Of a stretch of 64,000 nucleotides of DNA, positions 1 through 12,308 are shown one piece after another. Source of the DNA: Glebionis coronaria (Eukaryota; Streptophyta; Magnoliopsida; Asterales; Asteraceae); assembly GCA_025667525.1 (NCBI GenBank), contig CM046876.1, positions 26,065,224 to 26,129,223 of the forward strand, given 5' to 3'. Each line of letters opens with the position of its first letter. Position 1 is the first letter of the stretch. The notes beneath the pieces were generated by a model that did not search any database, was not told where the DNA came from, and saw only the letters and a program-made list of their open reading frames with translations. A program made the translations under genes and the position numbers.

Positions 1-559
1 TAATACTCTATTCGACTTTCTCATTTTCTTCGACCTTACCAATATATGTAAAAACATAAGATGATTTAGTTTCATTTATTTCTCATATTAACAGATAACT
101 AGCATATTAGTACAAAGCTTATTATGTTAGGACCTACACACAAGTCTCCAAACGCGTCAAATAAGATGAATATCGAATAAGCAAAACATAAAATGATTAT
201 TATAGGACCTTTGTATCAAGTGTCTTGTAATGTTTAATCATAATGAAACCCTTAAGGCATAAGCGTCCTCTAAGATGCATGTAATAGGACACAATATTGA
301 GTGTCTTATAAAGTTCTATTTTAATAGGACCATAAGAAATAAGAGTCCTATCAAGTGTCCTATTACGTTCAATGTTAATAGGACTTTACTAAAAAAAGTG
401 TCTTATAAATAGGTTTATTAGGATCTTCTAATTAAGTGTCCTATCATAAACCAATATAATAGAACTCAAAAGGGAAATGGTTCTATAAAATGTTTTTTAG
501 GACGCTGTTTTAAAAAAGGTCCAACAAAAGGGTCCTAAAAGACCTGTTTTTTTGTAGTG
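1..559. mobile_element. CACTA (En/Spm-type) transposon, one terminus only
   Basis: The stretch ends at 559 in TTTTTTTGTAGTG, the reverse complement of the CACTACAAAAAAA terminus typical of CACTA elements. Leading up to it are many short subterminal repeats in both orientations: TAGGAC or ATAGGAC, and AAGTGTCTTATA or AAGTGTCCTAT, roughly every 30-60 bases from about 140 to 540. Dense subterminal repeats are the transposase-binding regions of this superfamily. The other end and any transposase lie left of the window, so autonomy and the 3-bp target duplication cannot be judged. Confidence 0.72.
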
Positions 560-739
560 GAGCTATTGACAATGGATAATCCATATCTACACACTAATTA
601 CAGATAATAATCCTACCCTTACCCCAGGATAAACCCGACTGCTTCCAAGAAGACATCCGGCAAGTACAATCATGCGGGTGGAAGAGCAAAGATATACATG
701 CAGGAGTAAAAGTGAGCAATAACAAGGTTAAGGAACAAA

Positions 740-1531
740 AGATAATAAATGATAATAATAAATATTTATATACTTAAAAAATCAATATTTATAAATGGTA
801 ATAATAATTATTATATATAATAATAATAATAACAATTTTGTGTGATTAATAAATAAAGTTTTAACTTTATAAATAATAATAATAATAACAATAACAATAA
901 TTAACTATAATAATAACTATTATTATTACTATTAAAATTATTATTAATATAAAGTTAATATTTGTAAGTTATTATTATTAATAAAATATTTATTATTATA
1001 TTAACAAAATATATAAATAATAATATTAATAAAATAATAATTATTATATAAAAACTTATTAATAAAATAACATATATATATATATAATTAAAAATAAATA
1101 AAATTTTAAATAATAAATTAATTGTTAATAAAACATTATTATCAAAAAATAAGAAACTTTTTTTTAAATAATATTATTATTAAATATATATTATTATACA
1201 AATAAAATATTTAATATATTACAAAAATATCATATTAAAAATTAAAAGATATTATTAAAAGATTATTAATACTAAAAATATTAATATTAATAAAAAATTT
1301 ATTATTATATTATAAAGATATTAATATAAAACTATTAATAGAATATAATAATTAATAAGTTTATTATTATTATAAAATAAAAATACAGAAATAATAATAA
1401 TAATATATATTATTTATTTATTTATTATTAACAATATTATTATCATTATTTTATAGTTATTTTTATTTATTACTATATTTATTTGTTTATGTATTTATTA
1501 TTATTTTTGTTATTATTTTGTTATTATTTAT
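740..1531. repeat. AT-rich low-complexity tract, (TAA)n/(TTA)n-like
   Basis: Almost pure A/T sequence built from degenerate TAA, TTA and ATT units. It continues on the far side of the hAT insertion (2224-2440), so it was one tract before that insertion. No gene is visible. The preceding 560-739 is ordinary sequence with nothing recognisable. Confidence 0.85.
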
Positions 1532-2223
1532 TAGGGGTGAGCATAAAACCGAAAAACCGAAAAAAATCGCACTAAAAAACCGCCCAACTGAAAAATCGGA
1601 AGCATGGTTTGCACATTTTTGAAAACCGAATGTTTGGGGCGGTTTTTGGTTGAATGTATAAAACCGAACCCAAAAAACCTCCCCGCCCCACTTAGGTCTA
1701 CAAGATTAATATATTTTTTATCTTTAAATAGTTATATATGTGATATTTCTAATATGTTTAGTGGTTTTTTTAAATATACACATTTATATAGGATATTAAA
1801 ATAACTGAATATAATTTTTTTACCTAAATTTGTAAGATTTGGGATTGCTATTTAAATTTTTTTATTATTTTATTATCATTTTTTGGTTTTATATAATTCG
1901 ATGGTAACTAATATTGTTATTATTGTAACATATATAGCTGACTGAAATTATTATTGTTGATTGCAACTTCCAATTATGATGAGTTTAGTTTGTGTCGAAA
2001 GTGATTGACTATTAATGCGGTTTTTTATAAATAGGAAACCCATTGCGTAAAATCAAAAGAGAAAAAATTCGAAATAAAAACCTAAACCGAACCGCTACAA
2101 TGAATAAAACGGAAAAACCGAAATCAAATGATTTAAGATACGTTAAAAACGAACTTTGTGGTTTGGTTTTTGGTTTTTGGTTTTAGCATAAAACCGTCCC
2201 AAACCGCCCCATGCTCACTCCTA
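1532..2223. mobile_element. Non-autonomous hAT element, complete, with 8-bp target duplication
   Basis: The termini are inverted repeats: TAGGGGTGAGCA at the left and TGCTCACTCCTA at the right, with one mismatch. The flanks carry the 8-bp duplication TTATTTAT at 1524-1531 and 2224-2231, the size made by hAT transposases. The interior is rich in AAACCG and CGGTTT near both ends, as expected for subterminal binding sites. At 692 bp it has no room for a transposase and shows no long ORF, so it depends on an autonomous relative. The AT-rich flank makes the 8-bp match less unlikely by chance, but the inverted termini are clear. Confidence 0.8.
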
Positions 2224-2440
2224 TTATTTATTATTAGTAATTATTGTTTACTATTTATTATTTTATTATTATTATTATTATTATATTTTATGTTTTTATT
2301 TTTTAATTATTATTATTTTATTATTTTTATTATTTATTTTATATTATTATTATTATTTTATTATAAAATTTATTATTTGCCTTTTTATATTTTGTTATAT
2401 TATATGCTATTTTAAATTATTTTTTTGTTAATTTTTCAAA
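2224..2440. repeat. AT-rich low-complexity tract, right part
   Basis: Continuation of the TTA/ATT-rich tract interrupted by the hAT element at 1532-2223. The small ORFs here are low-complexity Leu/Tyr/Phe strings without meaning. Confidence 0.8.
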
Positions 2441-2449
2441 TTTTATATA

Positions 2450-2613
2450 AAAGTTGAATTACATTACATTGGGAGTTAAACCAAACATATACATAGGTTT
2501 TAGTCAATTTCAATTACAACACAGTACATTACAATACATTCTTATTCAATAAATTACAATTCATTTCAAATATTACAATTCCTTCAAAACATTCTGTGAA
2601 CCAAACAGCCCCT
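2450..2613. mobile_element. MITE-like remnant
   Basis: The right end reads GTGAACCAAACAGCCCC, the reverse complement of the GGGGCTGTTTGGTTCAC terminus of a common class of plant MITEs. The left side carries a weaker counterpart (GGGAGTTAAACCAAAC, about 2471-2486). Between them are repeated ATTACAAT and ACATTACA strings typical of these small elements. I could not define a target duplication, so the borders are approximate. Confidence 0.38.
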
Positions 2614-3600
2614 AAATTATCATGAACATCTATAAGCAACGAATAGCTTTATCTTTATCAGATTATTTGTTTTAGACTTTTAGCACTTGATTGTTCAACT
2701 TATTTTGATACCTTTATTTTTTATTTTATAAAATTGTTTGACGAGTTAGCTGTGTTTTTATGTTATTCGAATAAAAAGTAAGAGTAAGAGAGTGTATAAC
2801 ATATAACGATGTTACACATCGATCACAATTAGTTGAACCATAACTAGAATTCTTGTTTTATATATACACTTCGGTTACATTGCTCCTATGCGGGATCACA
2901 GGCACTAGTTATAATACCCTTGCACACACGAGTTTTTTTAAAAAAAAAATTAATATAAATTTTTAATACGTAGTAAGTTGTAATTTTAATGTTATGGGTC
3001 CGTGATTAAAAATCAAATGCACATAATCTATTAACTTATGTTGTTTCTTTGATATCAAATTTATTTTGATAATCGTTATATAAAGTGTTTTTGTTTTCTT
3101 AATAGTTTATATTATATGAGTTTCCTGTTTATATATCTCATATCGGGACTGCATCTATCTAAATTTTAGAAGTTGTTAGTTGGTGTTATTTGAGAAAATG
3201 CTGAAGAAGTCCTCACATTTTTACTCCGTATATGAACTAAACAAACTGATAGCTGTTGGGTGTGATTTCACATTTATCTTTGAGGACATAATAAGTTGAG
3301 AAGAGAAATATATGTATGGTTTTTGCATTCTCTAAATCAAAATAGTGTTGCGCCTTGCCGACTTGGGTTACATGTAGTATCTTACAGTGAATATAGATAG
3401 TATGTACGAAATTGGCTAAACATGACACACGCGAATGGGTAAAAAACTGTTAAAAACCACATACAACGGCCTTAAATGACAGATGCACATACAAACACTT
3501 ATCTGACTATAACTTGACTGGCCAAAAAATGTTTTTGCAACTCATACAAATATAACAGTTTGGAAGTTGAACAAACCCGAAAAAGGTTTATGGAAAGAGA
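2614..3600. other. Spacer with no recognisable gene
   Basis: AT-rich unique sequence. Short ORFs on the minus strand (for example 3237-3428) show no motif I recognise. No terminal repeats or tandem repeats stand out. Confidence 0.6.
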
Positions 3601-3830
3601 TTAATTAGATACGTTCAACTTTACATGTAACAGTTCCTCAACAGAATTCCAACGATTATCACACTTTTCGTATGTCATGAAAGTCGTTATGGGCTCATGC
3701 TCATCAGCACTCCGAGTTTGAAGCTGGTCATAAGTGCATTTCCTTTTCCCACAACGACCACTTTTGAATTCATCAGTGTTGGCCTTTGGTGGCAAACCAC
3801 GTTTACAATCTCTTCAGGGGCAACTCCATA
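3601..3830 (-). pseudogene. TFIIS (transcription elongation factor S-II) zinc-ribbon fragment
   Basis: A minus-strand frame reads [20 protein letters not shown], then [16 protein letters not shown], and ends at DNRW. This matches the C-terminal zinc ribbon of eukaryotic TFIIS, including the RSADE stretch holding the acidic pair that enters the RNA polymerase II active site during transcript cleavage. The fragment is broken: the first zinc ligand pair has Ser for Cys (SGRC), the second CxxC is reduced to one Cys (YEKC), and the final Cys after NRW is lost. The frame upstream of DCK carries a stop. I could not trace earlier TFIIS exons in 3830-5200. It looks like a decayed gene relic, possibly brought here by a transposon. 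Confidence 0.7.
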
Positions 3831-4455
3831 ACCATTCGACTCGCTTCTTCGTTCATTATCTTAGCATCAACATTAACCTTTTCATAAGTTGCATTTGAAC
3901 ATATCAATTAGCACTCAAAGGAATAAGTGCAAGAATAATAAATGCCAATTACAACCACCTGTAAACACTAACACCAAACCGTAGTTGTATTACCTCTCGT
4001 AAGAGGTTAACGATCATGTTCATCACACGTTTGTCGTCTACACTTTGCAAACATCAGCTTTGAGTCGCCTTCAAATTTCCCAGCAGTAGACCTACATGAG
4101 ACCATACCACAAAAACTTTATAATGACTAAAGCACTATAATTCCAAACTTGTTTTTGTTTTGCGTGAGCCCAATTGTGGCAAGTTCGGCCAATAACCTTA
4201 TCGCGGGTAAATACAGGTTATGCTTTGTACCAAATAATTTAAACAAAAAAGAACCGCATCAAAATATGTTTGAAATTAACCCCAATCTAAGGTAACCTGA
4301 ATATGATATATACCCATTTCGACCCAAATGAACATATCATATATTAAGCGCGAGACTTTTACAACCTGTAATTTTGGTATTTGTTATACAAAATCAGTTT
4401 CATATAAAAAAATAAAAGTACAAATAAGGAACGATCGAAATACCATTAATCATGT
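3831..4455. other. Spacer, possibly containing further decayed TFIIS exons
   Basis: No open frame or repeat is evident. The minus strand of 3960-4110 has exon-like composition but I could not match it to a known TFIIS segment. Confidence 0.4.
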
Positions 4456-4459
4456 CTCT

Positions 4460-4990
4460 ATCTCGTAGTCAATTTTCTACCAAATATTCCAGCAACCAAA
4501 CTGTCCTTTTGATAACCATTTTTCTGCACAAAATTTCAGCAATCAAAACGCCTTAGAAACAATTTTTATGCACAAAAGTCAGCAACCAAACAACCAATTT
4601 ACTAAATAAAAATTAGCAACCAAAAGGCCATTTTTCTGCATGAAATTTCAACAACCAAACACGGAGTTAAAACATTTTTTTCAACAATCAAACTGCCAAT
4701 GTTGTCGGCATAAAACCAGCAATGAAAAAGGCAATTTTCTACACGAAATTTCAGCAACGAAAAGCCTTTAAAATTCACTTTTTGGCATCAAAATTCAGGA
4801 ACCAAACATCCTTGAAGAGATAACTTTACTAAAATAAAGTTTGAGCAAACCAAACGGCCTGTTAAAATCACTTTTTTTCTCTACACGATTTAAGCAAACA
4901 ACCAGCCTTTCAAAAGTCATTGCACTTCAGAATATTCAGCCTCTAAAATAAATAAAAAATTCGCACAAGCAATCAAACAACCCTATAAAG
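4460..4990. repeat. Degenerate tandem repeat, unit about 50-65 bp
   Basis: About nine diverged units, each containing a core like TTTCAGCAACCAAACGGCC preceded by TTTTTCTGCACAAAA. Spacing varies because of small insertions and deletions. No coding potential is visible. It could be an old minisatellite or an internally repeated transposon fragment. Confidence 0.55.
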
Positions 4991-5539
4991 ATCAATTTAG
5001 TGTGAAAAAGAATGAATAGCCATGCTACTTATCTTGAGCTGGTCTAATATGACTTAGATAGTCAGATGTGCGCAATATGTAGTTAGTAAAATGGGACAAA
5101 GAAAAATTGCATTGATATTATACTAGAAAAGACCAAACTATTTAATTTGTACCTTGGATGAAACTTTTCGTGTCTCATCGATTATATGTCGAGTTTCCTC
5201 CTAAACATGGGCTATCTTCCTTTGTAATGTTTTATCCTGTATGCAGAAATATCGACCAATTATATAGATATGGGTGGATTGATTTGTAATTTTTCTAAAA
5301 TAAGGGTGCCAATGGTGAATATTTTTCGCAGCTAAAAGTGGTATGGTACTATTCCTATATCTGCAGATAACCCAAAAGGTTGTTTAAAATAATATTATCA
5401 TATTTGGTTAGCCGTCGGCTGACACCACTAGCCGCCGGCTGTGTGGTTTCGGCTAGGCACTTTTCGAGCTCGAGATTATTTTAGTACACGGGTTCGGGCT
5501 CGGGAATTTATAGAATCAGTTTATTTTATTTGAAAAGAC
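4991..5539. other. Spacer left of element A
   Basis: Unique sequence with a GC-rich patch of short GCCG-containing inverted words at about 5408-5460. Element A's 5' LTR may begin within this stretch, but I cannot align it to element B's LTR before about 5540. Confidence 0.45.
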
Positions 5540-7075
5540 TTAGGTTTTAAATATTAAAATTAATATTTCAAGATTTAACCTAAGTATTTTATTAGCCTAA
5601 TTTAATTAAACATGTCATTTTAATTAAATTCATATAATTTATACTTTATTAAATTAACCATGTTAATTATTTAATATGCTATAACATTTAACATGACTTG
5701 TATTTTTACTTATAAGCTTCACTTAGATTTTTAGCTTAATAATTCAACTTATTTCTAATTATAGAAACTTACTATTTTTGGAAACTTTCTATTTTAGGAA
5801 ACCTGATATTTTTAGAAAGTTACTTAGTATTACAATACAAGTATAGTAATACCTTAATACATGAATGATAAACAACAAAATACAAGAATAACTACAGTTA
5901 ACACTTAAATCCGTTAAAACATGACTGAATATAAATAACAAACTAAGAACACACAGAACCAGTAAAATACACGTATCTCACACAACTCATACATGTTCCT
6001 CACCTTATGTAGTATTATCCGGCAAGGCGGAGTAGGTTCTTCAGCGTTTCCGTTAGCTTGTACTGGACACAAGGTATGAATTTCTCGTCCTTCAGTAAGG
6101 ACAATCTGTTCCTTTTATTAGGATTTCATGTATGCAGCCAACTATTTTCCCAATAGTTACATATTTAAATGCTTATGTTTTATTAGTTACCTTAGTCATA
6201 TACATGCATGCCAGTTTCACCTATTTATGAAGGTACCATAACCATAACACTGGAGGCACCAGTGTTATGACTTCACCACAGCGGAGTGATAGCTCGTGGC
6301 GTCCCTTCAGTTTATTTGACCTTTATTATTTATTATGTTATCATGTGGGGCATGTGGGTGCATCCTAGTTACAGTTTCAGTCAGGATTTCATGGTGAATG
6401 TGGTGTGTGCCTTGCATCCTTCACAAGGAGCTGATCCCTCCTACCCAGACCATATTAATTAGAGGCATCCCCTCAAATTGCATGACGAGGTCACCCCTTC
6501 AAGTCTTCATGCACGTTGTTGACCTCATGATCTATATTGGCTTTTGGTATATTAAACAAATACAGATTTTCATAAGTAAACATAAGCTATATTTTTAGAA
6601 CTAAAACCAGTAAACATGTTATACGCCTAGGTTTTTCCCAGGACTTATTCATTTCTGCTGCCATTCATGCTTTATATGCTTTCTATCTGCTTTCATTATT
6701 CTATGTCTTCATGTTATGCTATATATCCATGCACAGGCCGTTATGCTCAGCCGTTTTCTTTTTCCATGTTCCCAAATGGCAGGTACCCAAGGTCGCAAGT
6801 AGGATCTCAAGAGTATGTGCATTCGGATAGAAGCTATGCAGTCATCTATATCTTATGCATTTATCATACTCTATCTTACTTTATTTCATGTTGGACATTG
6901 TTTAGTCCTTTCCTTTATAGTACTTATATTTGCTTGTGTTTGAGTTACTTGGACTACCGATGTTTGTTTCCGGTATTTCCTTTATGGTCATGAATGTTTA
7001 GACATTTACCTTGTGTGCTTTGATGACACGCCATAAATTACTGTGATATTCCATTTTACCAAATAGGGTGTTACA
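5540..7075 (+). repeat. Element A 5' LTR (left border uncertain)
   Basis: Alignable with the right part of element B's LTR: the GACTTAGG/AACCTAAG region, a few copies of the TATTTTTGGAAAC unit (expanded in B), the paired CACCAGTG/GGTACC segment and the end GGGTGTTACA at 7075, directly before the primer site. It is about half the length of B's 3038-bp LTR. The 5' border, normally TGTAAAACC, was not found, so this end is truncated or too diverged to see. Confidence 0.75.
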
Positions 7076-7079
7076 ATTA

Positions 7080-7092
7080 TGGTATCAGAGCC
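7080..7092 (+). promoter_or_regulatory. Element A primer-binding site (initiator tRNA-Met)
   Basis: TGGTATCAGAGCC, complementary to the 3' end of plant initiator tRNA-Met, starts 4 bases after the 5' LTR. Reverse transcription would begin here. It is unchanged despite the decay of the coding region. Confidence 0.9.
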
Positions 7093-7542
7093 AAGGTTTT
7101 GACCTGTAGCTCTGTAAAACATGACATGTGATTTACGTGTACTCACCAACGTCTTCCTAGAACTGACATTTGGTTTTCATGCATTCATTTCATTTTCATT
7201 TTACGTATTCATTTCATGCATTCATCTCATTGTCGCAGGAATTTTGACCAAGTAATGGTTGGTACAGGACTGATCCTATTTAGTCTCATGTGTTTTTATC
7301 GAAACATTTTATTTGTTTAGTGGACCGACCCATAGGCGTCCACACTTGCCTTTTTGTTTTATGAACCGACCCATAGGCGTTCACTCATGGACATATCATC
7401 ATATTTAATTGACCATGCATTTTAAAACTGTTTTATGCATCATAAATCGTTTCATGTTTTATACATTATTCATGCATTTTTATATTCATGCCATATTTTA
7501 TCAGACTCATTATTTATGTTGCATCTTGTTTTAAACTATTAG

Positions 7543-8637
7543 ATGGCGAACACACGCAATGCTCAAGAATTGGCTACAGCTGTCAATGCAGCTTTGCAAG
7601 CCCTCCTTCCCCAACTTCGTAATGAAATCAGGGATGAAGTTTATGCTGAATTCCAGGCTCATGGCAATCAGCACGGCCCTCATCCGCAGAACAACAACAA
7701 CCCTCCACCTTCGCCGCCTGCTACCCTTATGACTTGGTTGGAGCGATTCAACAAACAAAAACCCCGTTCATTTGAGCAAACCGACAGCCCCTCTGAGGCT
7801 GAAGCTTGGATATCTCACATTGAGAAGATATTTGATGCGATGGGTTGTGATGGTGTCTTCAAGGCAAGGCTGGCTTGCTATTAGTTTGAAGGTGATGTGC
7901 TACTATGGTGGAAAGCAGTCAAGCAGTCCAACGGTGGTGATGATTGGGTTGGATTGTTGACATGGGACCAGTTTAAGGAGCTTTTCCTTAATCAGTACTT
8001 TTCACATGTTGAACAAGAGTAACTCAAGAGGGATTATCATAATATCCGACAGGTTGCTGGGGAGAACAGCAATGAATTCATGTAGAGGTTTCTTCGTTTG
8101 GTTGGGTTTCTGGGCGCAGCAGCTTGTACTGCTGAGGAGCAAGCTGAGAAGTTTCGTTGGGCTCTTTGTACTTCGGTTGCCAACTGTTGGTGTGTGCCAA
8201 GTTCACTACAGTGGCACAGGTGGCTGATGCAACTCGTATGCTTGAGATGCTTCAGGAACGAGAGAAGTTTGCTTTAGGAACCAAATGTTATTCATTCAAT
8301 TCTTTCAGTATTTTAAGTCTTATATCATCCTCTGTTCAACTTAATATTTCAGACAGAAGACCGACGACCGGAACCTGCGGTCGCTCAACAACAATCATCT
8401 AAGGGAAACGGTCAGTCTCATGACCGTTCTGCTTCAGATAGGCGTGGCAGGTAATGACAATTACCGTAATAATGCCAACCACTCTAACAACAACAGGTCC
8501 CTACATTTACCCTCTTTCATGTTAAACTGTCTTATGTTATGGTATTTTGACACTCCAGCAACTCATATTCAGGAGCAATGGCAATGGAAGGGATCAAGAC
8601 CGCAGAGTTTCGCAGTCTAACCATTCTGCTTAATCAG
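7543..8637 (+). pseudogene. Element A Gag (broken), with intron remnants
   Basis: Starts MANTRNAQEL and aligns along its length with element B's Gag: a proline-rich linker, then TWLERF, the AWISHIEKIF block and NSNEF. In-frame stops occur at about 7882 (CAG to TAG relative to B), 8021 and 8084 (CAG to TAG). A one-base deletion near 8180 shifts the frame. The region matching B's intron 1 keeps its acceptor (AG at 8351-8352) but its donor is no longer visible. Intron 2 (8497-8572) and the donor of intron 3 (8638) are retained at the same frame positions as in B. It is an inactive copy of the capsid gene. Confidence 0.85.
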
Positions 8638-8711
8638 GTAACTATTTAAACCTTCTATGTAGTCATGCTTATGCTCCATGATCATGTATCATGCATGTAA
8701 TCCTGAAACAG

Positions 8712-11700
8712 GTTCTCAGCTAGCTAGGACGCCTGTTGGAGGGTTCACGCATCCTATTTTCCCTACTTGTTCGCGCAGACATTCTGGTGTTTGCGGCCGA
8801 GGTACTGGTGGTTGTTTCAAATGTGGCCAACCAGGCCATCAACAGAAGGATTGTCTCCAAGGCGAAATAGAAGGCACCTCTGGACATACCGAATCCAAAC
8901 CACCTCCTACTTCAGGTCGTGTGTTCACTACTACCAGGGATCAGGCGAACAAGACTTCAGGTACCATCACTGGGAATCTCTTTATGAACGGTCTGGCAGC
9001 ATGCGTTTTGTTTGATACTGGAGAGACTCATTCAGTCATATCCACTGCTTTTGCTACACGTGTTAGGATTTCCCTTATGCCATTAGATAATGCCTTAAGC
9101 ATTTCCACGCCACTTAGGGACTCCGTGCGAATCATCCAGGTGTACAGAGATCTTCCTCTAGAATTTGATGATAGAATCCACAGAGTTGACGCACTTCTAT
9201 TAGACATGTGCGATTTTGACATGATATTGGGCATGGACTGGTTATCCAAACACCAGGCTACGATAGACTACCACACTTATCGGGTTATTTTTGGTGATGT
9301 TAAATCTCCAGAGTACATACACCATGGTTTTCTGCCAGGGAGGTCTGTACAAATTATTTCATCCATGCAGGTGCATGCATTACTATCACACGGCTGTCAG
9401 GGCTTCATAGCCAACATCCGTGACATTACTGCTGAGTCTTCATCGATTCAAGATCAGCCTATTGTGTCAGAATTTCCTGATGTATTTCCTGATGAACTTC
9501 TGGGTATACCACCTGTTCGTAAAGTCAAGTTTGGAATTGAGCTCATTCTAGGAGCAAAGCCAATTTCCAAGGCTCCTTACCGCATGGCTCTCATTGATCT
9601 TAAGGAGTGTAAAGATCAGCTGCAGGAACTTCTGGAGCGAGGTTTCATCCGTCCTAGTGCATCACCATGGGGTGCACCGGTGTTATTCGTGAAGAAGAAA
9701 GACGGCAGCATGCGTTTGTGTATAGACTATCGTGAGCTGAACAAGACCACGATCACGAACCGTTATCCTTTGTCGCGTATTGATGACATGTTCGATCAAC
9801 TTCAAGGGGCCAAGTATTTCTCAAAGATCGATCTAAGGTCCGGCTACCATCAGTTACGGGTTAAAGAGCATGATATCTCAAAGACTGCTTTCCATACATG
9901 TTATGGGCACTACGAGTTCGTAGTCATGCCATTTGGACTCACAAATGCTCCAACAGTCTTCATAGATCTGATGAACCGTGTCTTCCATGAGTTTCTGGAC
10001 AAGTTCGTTATCATTTTCATTGATGACATCCTAATTTTCTCCAAATCCAAGGAGGAACATGAGGAGCACCTTCGTATAGTTTTGCAGATTCTTCGTTAGA
10101 AGCAGTTGTGTACCAAGTTCTCCAAATGTGAGTTCTGGTTAAGCAAGGTGGAATTTTTGGGCCATATTGTATATCCAGAGGGGATCACCATGGATCCTGC
10201 AAAGGTTGAAGCCATCACTAAATGGTCGGTACCTACATATGCAACAGAGGTCAGAAGTTTTCTGTGTTTAGCTGGCTACTACCGAAGGTTTTTAGAGAAC
10301 TTTTCATGGTTATCCTTACCTTTGACTAAGCTGATGAGAAAAGGAGAGAAATACGCCTGGACTAAAGAACGAGAGAAGAGCTTTGAAGACCTTAAGCAGA
10401 AGTTAGTACCTGCACCTATTCTTACTCTCCCATCTGGTACATGTGGATTTCAGATCTATAGTGATACTTCAGGAAAGGGTCTAGGCTGTGTTCTCATGCA
10501 ACATGGGAAAGTTATTGCATACGCATCACGGTAGCTTAAACCTTATGAAGAGAACTACCCTACACATGACTTGGAGCTTACAGCAGTTGTTTTCACATTG
10601 AAGATCTAGAGGCATTACTTGTATGGTGAATCATGTGACATCTTCACAGATCACAAGAGTCTCAAGTACATCTTCACCCAGAAGGAACTAAACATGAGAT
10701 AGAGGAGATGGTAAGAACTGTTAAAGGATTATGACACCAACATTCAGTACCATCCTGGTAAGGCGAATATGGTGGCAGATGCTCTAAGCAGAAGGTCGGG
10801 TATGATTACTGGCATATGGATTGCCAAAGAGATCATTCATGACATGGAGATGACAGACATTGAGTTTTGTGTACAAGAACAACATGGTTATTGGGAGAAT
10901 CTGAGAGTGGAACCAGACTTACATTCTAGGATCAAGAAAGCTCAGATAGATGATGGTGAGATTTGGGCTATCATTCAGAACCTTGATCAGCAGACGGAGT
11001 TTTGTGTTGATGATGACGGTATCTTATGGTAGGGCACTAGACTAGTTGTTCTTGATGACTCTACACTTAGGGAAGCTGTGCTGACGGAAGCTCACAGTTC
11101 TCCATTTACCATACATCATGGTTCCACCAAGATGTACCACGACATCAAGCAGCATTTCTGGTGGAGTGGTACAAAGTAGGATGTTGCCACCTTCATTTCC
11201 AAATGTATGATCTGTCAACAGGTTAAGATCGAACACCAGAGAGCTAGTGGTTTACTGCAACCATTAGATATTCCAGAATGGAAGTGGGACAAGATCTCCA
11301 TGGATTTTGTTACTGGTCTTTTGGTGACTCAGAGGAAACACGACGCCATCTGGGTTATTGTTAATAGATTGACCAAATCTGCTCATTTCCTGCCAATCCG
11401 CAAGGAGCATCCGGTCAGCAAATTGGCAGACACTTTTCAAAAGGAGATCATGAGATTACATGGTACTCCATCATAAATCATCTCTGACAGAGATCCTCGT
11501 TTCACTCACGTTTTTGGCAGAGTTTGCAGAGAGCTTGGGGCACCAGACTTAAGCGTAGCACTGCCTTTCATCCTCAGACTGACGGACAGTCGGAACGTAC
11601 TATTCATACATTGGAGGACATGCTGCGAGCGTGTGCTCTAGAATGGACGGGAAGTTGGGACGATTATCTCTATCTAGTGGGGTTTGCATATAACAACAGT

Positions 11701-12308
11701 TGGCACGCTAGCATCATGTGTGACCGTTTGAAATGTTGTATGGTAGGAAGTGTCGCGCCCCAATCTACTGGGATCAGGTGGGTGAACGACTGATTGAGGG
11801 TCCAGAGATGATTGAGGTGACTAATGAGAAGGTCGCCGTCGCCAAGGCGAAGCTGCAGGAAGCTCGTGCTCGTCAGAAGAGTTATGCTGATAAGCATCGT
11901 AGAGATCTATTCTGCAACGTAGGTGATCATGTTTTCCTCAAGTTATCACTTGCACATGGAGTCAAGCGTTTTGGAATCAGAGGGAAGCTCAGTCCTCGCT
12001 TCATCGGACCGTTCGACATCATAGAACGCGTTGGTGAAGTGTCATATCGTTTAGCGTTACCGCCTCAGCTATCACACATTCACAACGTGTTCCATGTGTC
12101 CTTACTCAGAGAATACAACTATCATCCCCTTCATGTTGTTCAGTATCCGCTTGATCAGATTCGAGAGGATCTTTCATATGTCGAAGAACCTAAGAGAGTT
12201 CTTGAACGACAAGATCATGTCATACGGAGGAAGACGATCCTATTCGTCAAAATCCTCTGGAGGGATCATCCTGAGCGGGAAGCCACTTGGGAGACGGAAG
12301 AGTCAATA
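8712..12308 (+). pseudogene. Element A Pol (broken): zinc knuckle, PR, RT, RNase H, IN
   Basis: After intron 3 (8638-8711) the frame runs through a zinc knuckle ([14 protein letters not shown], about 8815-8856), a protease with DTGETHS (Ala to Glu beside the catalytic triad), and RT with FIDDILIF near 10018. Stops follow at about 10099 and 10534 (both CAG to TAG) and 10607 (TGG to TAG), several near 10700, then 11030 and 11177 (CAG to TAG). Further damage near 11476 and one-base deletions near 11505 and 11720 break the integrase. The C-terminal GPF/chromodomain-like tail (11733 on) is open, but diverges from B at about 12308 in the chromodomain. The protein cannot be made. Confidence 0.88.

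Larger units (their letters stand above)
5540..12308 (+). mobile_element. Element A: degraded Ty3/gypsy chromovirus (Tekay/Del-like), 3' LTR missing
   Basis: From about 5540 the sequence parallels element B (12734-24138) in order: LTR, tRNA-Met primer site, leader, Gag, zinc knuckle, protease, reverse transcriptase, RNase H, integrase and the start of the chromodomain tail. Similarity stops at about 12308, just before the end of the coding region. The last codons, polypurine tract and 3' LTR are absent. The following 420 bp are unrelated and element B is inserted in them, so B did not simply interrupt A. Many stops and single-base deletions show that A is old and inactive. Confidence 0.85.

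Noticed and set aside
5400..5460. GC-rich GCCG inverted words as a possible regulatory site
   Set aside because: Too short and isolated. It may belong to element A's diverged LTR, and nothing supports a function.
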